Assembly: GCA_963650485.1 (NCBI GenBank)
Contig: CAVJLN010000092.1
Location: 1-8,489 of the forward strand
Length of the DNA: 8,489 bases
Direction of reading: 5' to 3'
DNA from: Suilimivivens sp963650485
GTDB lineage: Bacteria > Bacillota > Clostridia > Lachnospirales > Lachnospiraceae
A model generated the notes under the pieces. It worked only from the letters and a program-made list of their open reading frames with translations. It had not been told where the DNA came from and made no database searches. The translations under genes and the position numbers were made by a program. Of the stretch, positions 1 to 6,242 are shown piece by piece (the stretch's first letter is position 1; every line of letters starts with the position of its first letter).

Positions 1-2
1 GC

Positions 3-53
3 TTAACTTGGAAAGAAGATGGAAATGGTTCGGTATCGGTTTTGAAGGTATAA
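3..53 (+). CDS. Possible 3' end of an upstream gene (partial)
   Basis: The frame starting at base 3 is open from the window edge to a TAA at 51-53 and reads LTWKEDGNGSVSVLKV. A second frame (from base 2) is open to a TGA at 62-64, so the choice is uncertain. I prefer the first because its codons (gaa, gat, gga, aat) resemble those of the neighbouring genes, while the other uses aga aga. A + strand terminator at 107-135 supports some + strand gene ending here. Too little is visible to name a product. Confidence 0.25.
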   Translation, partial: LTWKEDGNGSVSVLKV

Positions 54-106
54 ACAAAATATGAAGATGATTTGTAACGATTCTGAATAATTACGATGAT
101 TTTTAT

Positions 107-135
107 AGAGTTTACGTATGTAAACTCTTTTTTTT
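107..135 (+). terminator. Rho-independent terminator of the upstream gene
   Basis: AGAGTTTAC (107-115) pairs perfectly with GTAAACTCT (120-128) around a GTAT loop, giving a 9-bp stem. Eight consecutive T residues follow at 128-135. It separates the gene upstream of the window from cheV. Confidence 0.88.
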
Positions 136-164
136 ATGTTTTTATGCAGAGTGCTATATTATAG

Positions 165-193
165 TTGTTAGATAATGGAATTTATGCTATAAT
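165..193 (+). promoter_or_regulatory. Sigma-A type promoter of cheV (extended -10)
   Basis: A TTGTTA -35 box (165-170) and a perfect TATAAT -10 box (188-193) are separated by 17 bases. TG at 185-186 adds an extended -10 element (TGcTATAAT). Transcription would start near base 200 and give a leader of about 30 bases. The site lies between the upstream terminator and cheV, so cheV probably has its own promoter. The box match is to a vegetative sigma factor; I saw no sigma-D (flagellar) consensus. Confidence 0.8.
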
Positions 194-219
194 TTAACTT
201 ACAGAAGGTCTTGAAAATG

Positions 220-225
220 AGGTGG
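220..225 (+). promoter_or_regulatory. Ribosome binding site that sets the cheV start at 231
   Basis: AGGTGG lies 5 bases before ATG 231. An upstream in-frame GTG at 222 falls inside this site and has only AGAAGG, 13 bases away, so ATG 231 is the better start. Confidence 0.7.
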
Positions 226-230
226 ATTAT

Positions 231-1127
231 ATGGATACAAAAATTCTTCTTGAAAATGGAACGAACGAACTCGAGGTATTGGAGTTTGAACTGGATGGCA
301 ATGCCTACGGAATTAACGTAGCGAAAATTAAGGAGATTATTCCTTATCAGAAGGTTACTCCCGTACCGAATTCACATCCGAGCATTGAAGGTATTTTCAT
401 GCCGAGAGATACCATGATTACAGCAATCGATTTGAAGAATTGCCTGCAGAGAGGAGTATCCGAAGAAGGCGGCTTATTTATTATCACGAATTTTAACATG
501 CTTGATATTGCATTTCATGTAGATGCAGTGAAAGGAATACATAGAATTTCCTGGGAACAGATTATTAAGCCGGGAGCAACTGTTTCTACATCCGAAGACA
601 GTATTTCAACCGGTATTGTGAAGTTGGATAACCGTCTGGTTATCATCCTTGATTTCGAGAAGATTGTTTCGGATATTAATCCTGAGACAGGACTTAAGGT
701 AAGCGAGATTGATGATATGGGAGCGCGGGAGAGGAGTAATGTGCCGATTCTCATCGCCGAGGATTCCGTATTATTAAATAAGTTAATTGTAGATTCTTTA
801 AAGAAAGCAGGATATGACAATCTGATCCATACACAGAACGGTCAGGAAGCATATGATGTAATTCAGACCTGTAAGGCAGATGGCACATTGAAGGAGCATG
901 TACAATGTGTCATCACCGATATTGAAATGCCTCTGATGGATGGACACCGTCTGACGAAGTTAATTAAATCTGATGATGCAACGAAAGATATTCCGGTTGT
1001 CCTCTTTTCGTCACTGGTAAATGAAGAAATGAAAAAGAAGGGCGAAGCACTTGGTGCGGATGCGCAGTTATCCAAACCGGAGATTGCGAACCTGGTTCGA
1101 ATTATTGACGATTTAGTGAAGAAGTAA
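231..1127 (+). CDS. cheV: Chemotaxis coupling protein CheV (CheW domain plus receiver domain)
   Basis: CheV couples chemoreceptors to the CheA kinase in the cytoplasm, and its phosphorylatable receiver domain aids adaptation. The 298-residue protein has a CheW-like domain at about residues 12-150 (FELDGNAYGINVAKIKEII, then PxPNSHPSIEGIF, typical of the family). A CheY-like receiver follows at about 171-298. The receiver keeps the acidic pair E177-D178, phospho-acceptor D230 (ITDIEMP), S260 in the Thr/Ser position (LFSS) and K282 (SKPE), so it should be phosphorylated. Length matches the family (about 300 residues). The start is ATG 231; a GTG at 222 would add three residues. The gene has its own promoter and terminator and no chemotaxis neighbour here, as is common for clostridial cheV. 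Its presence implies a motile, chemotactic host. Confidence 0.95.
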   Translation: MDTKILLENGTNELEVLEFELDGNAYGINVAKIKEIIPYQKVTPVPNSHPSIEGIFMPRDTMITAIDLKNCLQRGVSEEGGLFIITNFNMLDIAFHVDAVKGIHRISWEQIIKPGATVSTSEDSISTGIVKLDNRLVIILDFEKIVSDINPETGLKVSEIDDMGARERSNVPILIAEDSVLLNKLIVDSLKKAGYDNLIHTQNGQEAYDVIQTCKADGTLKEHVQCVITDIEMPLMDGHRLTKLIKSDDATKDIPVVLFSSLVNEEMKKKGEALGADAQLSKPEIANLVRIIDDLVKK

Positions 1128-1134
1128 GAGAGTG

Positions 1135-1161
1135 AGGAGCCGAGATGATCGGCTCCTTTTT
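1135..1161 (+). terminator. Rho-independent terminator after cheV
   Basis: AGGAGCCGA (1135-1143) pairs perfectly with TCGGCTCCT (1149-1157) around a GATGA loop, and a T run extends to 1161. It begins 8 bases after the cheV stop codon and isolates cheV from the following genes. Confidence 0.9.
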
Positions 1162-1212
1162 AGGTATGACGGGCATATGAGAAAATAATCCAGTGGGTAT
1201 TTTTGAGCAGCA

Positions 1213-1242
1213 TTGATCGAAAGTAAACGTGTGTCTTAGGAT
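1213..1242 (+). promoter_or_regulatory. Weak candidate promoter for the sirtuin-like gene
   Basis: TTGATC (1213-1218) and TAGGAT (1237-1242) are 18 bases apart, each matching the consensus at four of six positions. The start would be near 1249, leaving a leader of about 30 bases. The gene needs a promoter after the cheV terminator and this is the best pair I found, but it is weak. Confidence 0.3.
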
Positions 1243-1266
1243 CAATTTAGATGAAAATCAAAGAAT

Positions 1267-1271
1267 GAGGA
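1267..1271 (+). promoter_or_regulatory. Ribosome binding site that sets the sirtuin-like start at 1280
   Basis: GAGGA lies 8 bases before ATG 1280. The in-frame alternatives, GTG 1229 and ATG 1265, have no comparable site upstream. Confidence 0.6.
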
Positions 1272-1279
1272 ATGGTTTT

Positions 1280-2053
1280 ATGACAAATATAAAAGAAAAA
1301 ATTGCCAGTTCACAGATGGTTCTGGTAGGACTGGGCGAGGAACTGGATCTTTATCGTAAAATGAGAAAATCACCGGAGTATCACGCAGCTTGTGAAAAAG
1401 TAGAAAATGCTGCCATTTATCCGTATCTTCTGGCTTATTTTTTACAGAAGGGGTTAAAGAAAAACCAAGAGATCTATCAGAATCTTGCAAAGTTATTGGA
1501 GCATAAGAATTATTTTATAGTTTCCCTGTGTCAGGATGGAAGCATCCGGGATTCTGAACTGGATCTGAACCGGGTGGTTACGCCATGTGGTGATCTGCGT
1601 AGATTCCAGTGTGAGGATGGAGCACACACAGAGCTTTATCCGGTGAAAAAGATTTATCCAGACATGGAAACAGAAATGGAAGCTCTTGTTAAGGGAGAGA
1701 TTTCGGAGTCAGAGCTGCATCTGCCGGTTTGTCCGCAGTGCGGGAAGACCCTTGTATTTAATCATGTGGAAACGGAAAATTATGTGGAGGATGGCTATCT
1801 GTCCCAGTGGTCGCTTTATAAGAAATGGCTGCAGGGAACACTGAATCGCGAGCTTTGTGTGCTGGAGCTGGGAGTTGGCATGGCGTATCCGACGGTAATC
1901 CGCTGGCCGTTTGAGAAGACGACATTTATTAATAATAAAGCGTATATGTATCGTGTACATAGCTCTTTGTACCAGATTACAGAGGAAATTGCAGGGAAGG
2001 CAGAGGGGATCTGTCAAAGCCCGGCAGACTTTTTAAAGGAATTGTCGAAATAA
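1280..2053 (+). CDS. Degenerate SIR2/sirtuin-like protein (SirTM-like), probably not a standard deacetylase
   Basis: This 257-residue cytoplasmic protein has the outline of a sirtuin, an NAD-dependent deacylase or ADP-ribosyltransferase. VLVGLGEELD (14-23) sits where the GAG-S NAD loop should be. IVSLCQDG (80-87) replaces the TTNxDG motif, so the Asn is Cys84, while Asp86 remains. TPCGDLRRFQC (101-111) matches the HGs/QGDY..QC region, with Cys103 at the catalytic His/Gln position. A zinc ribbon is suggested by C111, C151 and C154, with H116 perhaps as the fourth ligand. The C-terminal ELGVGMAYPTVIRWPFE (196-212) followed by INN resembles the Rossmann end of SirTM-type sirtuins, which modify proteins by ADP-ribosylation. 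No macrodomain or lipoyl-carrier partner is nearby. Length suits a small sirtuin. Family membership is fairly sure; activity is doubtful because several key residues differ. These alignments are from memory. The gene lies 45 bases before the membrane protein gene, with no terminator between. Confidence 0.7.
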   Translation: MTNIKEKIASSQMVLVGLGEELDLYRKMRKSPEYHAACEKVENAAIYPYLLAYFLQKGLKKNQEIYQNLAKLLEHKNYFIVSLCQDGSIRDSELDLNRVVTPCGDLRRFQCEDGAHTELYPVKKIYPDMETEMEALVKGEISESELHLPVCPQCGKTLVFNHVETENYVEDGYLSQWSLYKKWLQGTLNRELCVLELGVGMAYPTVIRWPFEKTTFINNKAYMYRVHSSLYQITEEIAGKAEGICQSPADFLKELSK

Positions 2054-2085
2054 TATTAGTGTGATAAACTATCTCTGTATAAATT

Positions 2086-2092
2086 GGAGGAG
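2086..2092 (+). promoter_or_regulatory. Ribosome binding site that sets the membrane protein start at 2099
   Basis: GGAGGAG is 6 bases before ATG 2099. A TTG at 2084 opens the same frame but overlaps this site, so it is unlikely to be used. Confidence 0.8.
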
Positions 2093-2098
2093 ACAGGT

Positions 2099-3877
2099 AT
2101 GGCATCGGAAGAACAATACTTAGATGATTTGCTGAAATCCATGATGGATTATGAACCAAGATCCATGGAAGAAGCAATGCAGGGTATAAATGAATCAATT
2201 GAAAGACCGGAGAAAACGGCGATAGACGTGGAGTCTGAGGAATTGATTGAGGAGTTAACAGAAGATGCAGAAGAATCTGAGACAGATCAGGTCTGTGAAG
2301 CGGCTCTTGAAGATACGGTGAAAGAGATTGAGCAGGAAATTGTCGAAGTGACGCAGGATGAAAGTGCCGATGATTCCGGATGGAAACCGGTGGAGTCTGC
2401 GGAAACGACAGGAGATGCGGCAGAATCTGAACCGAAGGAAGCCTGGAAATCAGATCTGGATGAACTGCTAATGTCCATGAAGGATCAGGACGGAGAGCAG
2501 GAGTCCCAGGAAACTGAGGAGAAACAGGCAGAAAATCCTGTAGAAGATGAAAATAATGCACCGGCAAAGGTCCAGTCCGAGGAGGATGTTATGGGACTTC
2601 TTGATCAGATGGCAGGTAAGGATGAAGACCTTTCCGATATCAATGAGATGTTGAAGAAGGTTGATAACAATGAAAATCTGGACACCAGTGATGCAGATAT
2701 GTTAGCTCTTCTGGAAGGAATCAGGGAGGCGCCCTCAGAAGGCGATTCTGTGACAGAAGGACCGGATGGTACAGAGGATTTCACAGAAGATCCAAAAGCG
2801 AAAAAGAAAAAAGAGAAAAGGGCGAAAAAAGAAAAGAAAGAAAAAAAGACCCGGAAGAAATTGTTTGGAAAGTCCAAGACAGAACCGGAGGAAAACGGGG
2901 AAGCGGAAAAGTCTCTTGAGGATGCATTAGACAGCATTCAGGATATGAATGCAGAAGACGGACAGGAAAAGGAGTCTGGACTTTTGGCTAGACTCTGGCA
3001 TTTCTTAACCGAAGAAGCAGAGGAAATTGAGGATGAGGTAAATAAGGGAGCAGAAAATGCGACCGGTGAAAATGCTGAAATCCTCAAAGACTTGGATGCC
3101 GAAGACGTGGATAAGAGTAAAATGAAAAAGAGGAAGGATAAGAAGATAAAAGGCAAAAAAGCAGACAAAGCTACCACGGCAGAAGGAGAAGAAGGCGAGA
3201 ATGCCGAAGCAACTCCTGCAAAGAAAAAGAAGAAAAAAGAAAAGAAAGAGAAAGAGAAGTGCCCGCCCGAACCGAAGGTTCTCACCCGGAAAGCAACGAT
3301 TGTGCTAGTTGCATTCTGTGCAACACTGATTGCGGCAATTACTTTTTTAAGTAGTTTCCTTCCGGAATATGCAGATAAAATCGAGGCAAGAAGAGCCTTT
3401 TATGCGGGGGATTATCAGACCGTTTATGAGCAGCTGAACAACAAAAGGCTGGGAAGCAGTGATGAAATTATGTATCAGCGTGCAACGGAGGTTCTTTCTT
3501 TGCAGCATAAGCTGGATTCCTATCATAACCGTATGGCTCTTGGTGAGGACATGGAAGCATTGGATGCGCTTTTCCGGGGAGTAGATCTGTACCTTGAACT
3601 TGCAGGCTCTGATACGAGTGGCTCATTGAATGAGTTGACTGCAATTTATCAACAGATCTGTACTATTTTACAGGATGATTACGGGGTATCGGCAGAGAAA
3701 GCAGTGGAAATTAACGGCTACGATAACGAGACTTATACAAGAAAGCTGGATTCCTTGCTTCATGGAACGGAATTTTATCTTCCGGGAGAGAAACCGGTAG
3801 AAGAAACACCTGCCGTTCCGGAGGATGTGCTTCCGGATGAAGAAGCGTTTATTTACCTGGGAGACAATGTAACATAG
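2099..3877 (+). CDS. Acidic, lysine-block single-pass membrane protein of unknown function
   Basis: I do not recognise a named family. The 592-residue product has three parts. Residues 1-395 are very rich in Glu/Asp/Lys and look disordered; they carry six short φxxφLxxφ motifs and three lysine blocks (about 233-254, 341-356, 375-387). Residues 399-421 form one hydrophobic segment (VLVAFCATLIAAITFLSSFL). Residues 422-592 form a probable helical, TPR-like domain (ARRAFYAGDYQTVYEQL and following helices) with an acidic, proline-rich end. Lysines just before the membrane segment suggest, by the positive-inside rule, a cytoplasmic N-terminus and an outside C-terminal domain. There is no cleavable signal peptide. 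Another hydrophobic stretch, LLARLWHFLTEEAEE, lies near 295-309 and may be an amphipathic helix. The gene follows the sirtuin-like gene by 45 bases and precedes hisH by 62, probably in one transcript. A scaffold or sensor role is only a guess. Confidence 0.85.
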   Translation: MASEEQYLDDLLKSMMDYEPRSMEEAMQGINESIERPEKTAIDVESEELIEELTEDAEESETDQVCEAALEDTVKEIEQEIVEVTQDESADDSGWKPVESAETTGDAAESEPKEAWKSDLDELLMSMKDQDGEQESQETEEKQAENPVEDENNAPAKVQSEEDVMGLLDQMAGKDEDLSDINEMLKKVDNNENLDTSDADMLALLEGIREAPSEGDSVTEGPDGTEDFTEDPKAKKKKEKRAKKEKKEKKTRKKLFGKSKTEPEENGEAEKSLEDALDSIQDMNAEDGQEKESGLLARLWHFLTEEAEEIEDEVNKGAENATGENAEILKDLDAEDVDKSKMKKRKDKKIKGKKADKATTAEGEEGENAEATPAKKKKKKEKKEKEKCPPEPKVLTRKATIVLVAFCATLIAAITFLSSFLPEYADKIEARRAFYAGDYQTVYEQLNNKRLGSSDEIMYQRATEVLSLQHKLDSYHNRMALGEDMEALDALFRGVDLYLELAGSDTSGSLNELTAIYQQICTILQDDYGVSAEKAVEINGYDNETYTRKLDSLLHGTEFYLPGEKPVEETPAVPEDVLPDEEAFIYLGDNVT

Positions 3878-3882
3878 CCAAG

Positions 3883-3920
3883 TACCGGAAAACGGCATAA
3901 ATACTGGAAAAACGAATAAA
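3883..3920 (+). repeat. Imperfect 19-bp tandem repeat, two copies, before hisH
   Basis: The 19-base units at 3883-3901 (taccggaaaacggcataaa) and 3902-3920 (tactggaaaaacgaataaa) match at 15 of 19 positions. They fill most of the gap between the membrane protein gene and hisH and end just before the hisH ribosome site. No hairpin or promoter is evident in them. Confidence 0.6.
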
Positions 3921-3924
3921 TATC

Positions 3925-3930
3925 AGGAGA
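3925..3930 (+). promoter_or_regulatory. Ribosome binding site supporting the GTG start of hisH
   Basis: AGGAGA is 9 bases before GTG 3940. The protein N-terminus this predicts (xIAIIDYDAGN) is exactly the conserved HisH beginning, so the GTG start is credible. Confidence 0.75.
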
Positions 3931-3939
3931 TTAAAAAAC

Positions 3940-4560
3940 GTGATAGCAATAATTGATTATGATGCTGGCAATATTAAGAGCGTGGAAAAGGCGATTCAGT
4001 TTCTGGGAGAAGAAGCGGTAATTACGAGAGATCCGGAGAAAATCTTACGTGCAGACGGCGTGATTCTTCCGGGAGTAGGATCATTTGGAGATGCCATGGA
4101 AAGGATTCGGGGCTATGAGCTGGAATTGGTGATTCATGAGGCAGTGGAGCGGAAGATTCCGTTTCTTGGAATCTGTCTCGGATTGCAGCTGATGTTTGAA
4201 AAAAGTGATGAAACGCCGGGCGTACAGGGACTTAAGCTGTTACCGGGAGAAATTGTACGGATTCCGGATGACGGGAAGCTGAAGGTTCCGCATATTGGAT
4301 GGAATTCCCTGAAATTCCCGAAGGAGAGCCGGCTTTTTCAGGGGATTGAAGAGGATTCTTACGTGTACTTCGTACATTCTTATTATCTGAAGGCAGGCAA
4401 TATCGATGATGTAGCGGCAACGACGGAATATGGAACGATGATTCATGCGGCGGTAGAGCATGACAATATCTTTGCCTGTCAGTTCCATCCGGAAAAGAGC
4501 TCGGAGGTCGGACTACATATTTTGAGGAATTTTATTACCATTTGCAGGGAGGAAAAATAA
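3940..4560 (+). CDS. hisH: Imidazole glycerol phosphate synthase, glutamine amidotransferase subunit HisH
   Basis: HisH hydrolyses glutamine and passes ammonia to HisF, which makes imidazole glycerol phosphate and AICAR in histidine synthesis. The 206-residue protein is the normal family length. It has the oxyanion-side segment PGVGSFGDAM (44-53), nucleophile Cys79 in GICLGLQLMF, the family signature PHIGWNSL (117-124), and the catalytic His183 and Glu185 in QFHPEKS. All three triad residues are present. Translation begins at GTG 3940. The stop codon is one base from the hisF start, so the two subunits are almost certainly translated together. No promoter is evident in the 62-base gap upstream, which suggests cotranscription with the membrane protein gene. 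Confidence 0.97.
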   Translation: MIAIIDYDAGNIKSVEKAIQFLGEEAVITRDPEKILRADGVILPGVGSFGDAMERIRGYELELVIHEAVERKIPFLGICLGLQLMFEKSDETPGVQGLKLLPGEIVRIPDDGKLKVPHIGWNSLKFPKESRLFQGIEEDSYVYFVHSYYLKAGNIDDVAATTEYGTMIHAAVEHDNIFACQFHPEKSSEVGLHILRNFITICREEK

Positions 4561-4561
4561 G

Positions 4562-5323
4562 ATGCATACGAAACGGATGATTCCTTGTCTGGATGTGAAT
4601 AATGGCCGGGTTGTCAAAGGAACCAACTTTGTGAATCTGCGGGATGCCGGAGATCCGATTGAGGTTGCGAAGATCTATGATGCTGCAGGTGCGGACGAAC
4701 TGGTTTTCTTAGATATTACGGCATCCTCCGATGCCAGAGAGATTAAGGCAGATATGGTACGCCGTGTTGCAGAGAATGTATTTATTCCGTTCACGGTCGG
4801 CGGTGGAATCCGAACCGTGGAGGATTTCAAAATGATTCTTCGAGAGGGTGCGGACAAAGTAGCAGTCAATTCGGCAGCAATTATGAATCCGGCTTTAATC
4901 CGTGAAGCAGCGGATAAGTTCGGAAGCCAGTGTGTGGTAGTTGCTATCGATGCCAAGCGCAGGGAAGATGGTTCCGGTTGGAATATCTTTAAAAATGGCG
5001 GCAGAGTGGATATGGGGATTGATGCGGTGGAATGGGCTGTGAAAGCGGAACAATTAGGAGCCGGTGAAATTCTTCTGACCAGTATGGATTGTGACGGAAC
5101 GAAAACAGGATATGATCTTGCACTGACGAAGGCTGTAGCAGAAAGCGTTGGCATTCCGGTTATTGCATCGGGTGGTGCCGGAACGATGCAGCACTTCTAT
5201 GAAGCATTGACAGAGGGCAAGGCAGAAGCGGCGCTTGCGGCCTCTTTATTTCATTTCCGCGAACTGGAAATCCGGGATGTAAAGGAATATTTAAGAGAGC
5301 GTGGTGTGAGTGTGCGATTGTAG
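4562..5323 (+). CDS. hisF: Imidazole glycerol phosphate synthase, cyclase subunit HisF
   Basis: HisF is the (βα)8-barrel subunit that uses ammonia from HisH to convert PRFAR to imidazole glycerol phosphate and AICAR. The 253-residue product is full length. The two catalytic aspartates are present: D11 (PCLDVNNGRVVKG) and D130 (VVAIDAKR). Phosphate-binding loops are TVGGGIRT (78-85) and ASGGAGT (202-208), and the usual ending AASLFHF (226-232) is intact. A strong AGGGAGG site at 4546-4552, inside the end of hisH, lies 9 bases before ATG 4562. The canonical residues argue for true histidine synthesis rather than a sugar-amidating HisF-like paralogue, although no other his gene is in this window. 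No convincing terminator follows. Confidence 0.97.
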   Translation: MHTKRMIPCLDVNNGRVVKGTNFVNLRDAGDPIEVAKIYDAAGADELVFLDITASSDAREIKADMVRRVAENVFIPFTVGGGIRTVEDFKMILREGADKVAVNSAAIMNPALIREAADKFGSQCVVVAIDAKRREDGSGWNIFKNGGRVDMGIDAVEWAVKAEQLGAGEILLTSMDCDGTKTGYDLALTKAVAESVGIPVIASGGAGTMQHFYEALTEGKAEAALAASLFHFRELEIRDVKEYLRERGVSVRL

Positions 5324-5496
5324 GCTGCAATGAACCGGCTTGGAAGCGGCTAAAAGCAGGATATGAAAAGAATAAGGTTCATGTGCGTACACGAGCTACG
5401 CTGAGGATTTTTGTCCTGTGCTATCAGGAAAATAGACGTGTGATATGGTGTAGTTAATTTAAAACCGTTGCACTAGGATAAGGGAGTAGGAAAATT
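5324..5496 (+). other. Intergenic gap between hisF and ung, no clear signal
   Basis: The 173 bases contain no convincing gene, strong terminator or near-consensus promoter. A small hairpin (TCCTG 5414-5418 with CAGGA 5425-5429) overlaps a competing AGGA (5404-5407) / TCCT (5414-5417) pairing, but neither has a U tract. A 45-codon open stretch ends at about 5456 without a ribosome site and resembles nothing I know. The ung ribosome site lies in AGGGAGTAGGA (5481-5491). Confidence 0.5.
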
Positions 5497-6174
5497 ATGG
5501 CAATGATACAAAATGACTGGCTGAATGCCATCGGTGGTGAATTCAAAAAGCCGTATTACAGAGAGTTATACCGGTTTGTGAAGGAGGAATATCATACCCA
5601 TGTGATTTATCCCCCGGCAGACGATATTTTCAATGCCTTTCATCTGACCCCGTTAAGTGAGGTGAAGGTCATGATTCTGGGACAGGATCCTTATCATAAT
5701 GCACATCAGGCACATGGACTCTGTTTCTCCGTATTGCCGGAACAGAGGGAAATTCCACCTTCCTTACAGAATATTTATAAGGAATTGCATGATGACTGTG
5801 GCTGTTATATTCCCAATAATGGCTATCTGGAGAAGTGGGCGAAGCAGGGTATATTGATGTTAAATACCGTTCTGACAGTCCGTGCCCATCAGGCAAATTC
5901 CCATCAGGGAAGAGGCTGGGAGCAGTTCACGGATGCCATTATTCAGGCGGTGAATGCGCAGGATCGTCCGATCGTCTACCTGCTCTGGGGAAGTCCCGCA
6001 CAGCGTAAGATTCCGATGCTTACGAATCCAAAACACTTGATTTTAAAGGCGCCTCATCCAAGTCCGTTATCTGCTTACCGTGGATTTTTTGGCTGCAAAC
6101 ATTTCAGTCAGACCAATGAATTTCTGGTGAGCCATGGGATGACTGCGATTGACTGGCAGATTGAGAATATCTAA
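5497..6174 (+). CDS. ung: Uracil-DNA glycosylase, family 1
   Basis: Ung removes uracil from DNA and starts base excision repair. The 225-residue protein is the normal length and shows the family-1 motifs in order: GQDPYH (62-67) with the water-activating Asp64, Phe77 in GLCFSV for base stacking, MLNTVLTV (121-128) with uracil-specific Asn123, LLWGSPAQ (162-169), and HPSPLSAYRGFFGCKHF (187-203) with catalytic His187 and DNA-intercalating Leu191. All catalytic residues are present. The start at ATG 5497 has an AGG-rich ribosome site at 5481-5491; a second ATG two codons on (5503) is also possible. Ung stands between the hisHF and trmB units and is not functionally linked to either. Its 3' end is built from a short tandem repeat. 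Confidence 0.97.
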   Translation: MAMIQNDWLNAIGGEFKKPYYRELYRFVKEEYHTHVIYPPADDIFNAFHLTPLSEVKVMILGQDPYHNAHQAHGLCFSVLPEQREIPPSLQNIYKELHDDCGCYIPNNGYLEKWAKQGILMLNTVLTVRAHQANSHQGRGWEQFTDAIIQAVNAQDRPIVYLLWGSPAQRKIPMLTNPKHLILKAPHPSPLSAYRGFFGCKHFSQTNEFLVSHGMTAIDWQIENI

Positions 6175-6204
6175 TCGAGAATACCTAATCGAGAATATCT
6201 AAAG
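6163..6204 (+). repeat. 14-bp direct tandem repeat, three copies, across the ung stop codon
   Basis: Units gagaatatctaatc (6163-6176), gagaatacctaatc (6177-6190) and gagaatatctaaag (6191-6204) lie head to tail. The second differs at one base and the third at its last two. The first copy encodes the last ung residues and the stop codon (6172-6174), so the extra copies are untranslated and do not alter the protein. Confidence 0.85.
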
Positions 6205-6213
6205 CCAGACTAC

Positions 6214-6242
6214 TTGACAAGCAAGCGAAGCTGTACTATAGT
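6214..6242 (+). promoter_or_regulatory. Strong sigma-A promoter of the trmB-lysA unit
   Basis: A perfect TTGACA (6214-6219) is followed after 17 bases by TATAGT (6237-6242), five of six to consensus. Transcription should begin near 6249, giving a leader of about 54 bases before ATG 6303. The -10 box lies inside the left arm of a perfect inverted repeat, a classic arrangement for repressor control. Confidence 0.85.

Noticed and set aside
2056..2083. TTAGTG and TATAAA as a promoter for the membrane protein gene
   Set aside because: The -35 match is poor, and transcription would start at about 2090, inside the ribosome site, leaving no usable leader.
1977..2567. 196-codon open frame on the - strand
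   Set aside because: It lies opposite the sirtuin-like and membrane protein genes, is proline/leucine-rich in the way antisense of Glu/Lys-rich coding is, and has no ribosome site or known motif.
2938..3285. Serine/phenylalanine-rich - strand frames suggesting membrane peptides
   Set aside because: They are the antisense of lysine/glutamate blocks (AAA/GAA read as TTT/TTC), so the hydrophobic look is an artefact.
5404..5429. Competing small hairpins in the hisF-ung gap as an attenuator
   Set aside because: The stems are only 4-5 bp and have no U tract or leader peptide with a ribosome site.
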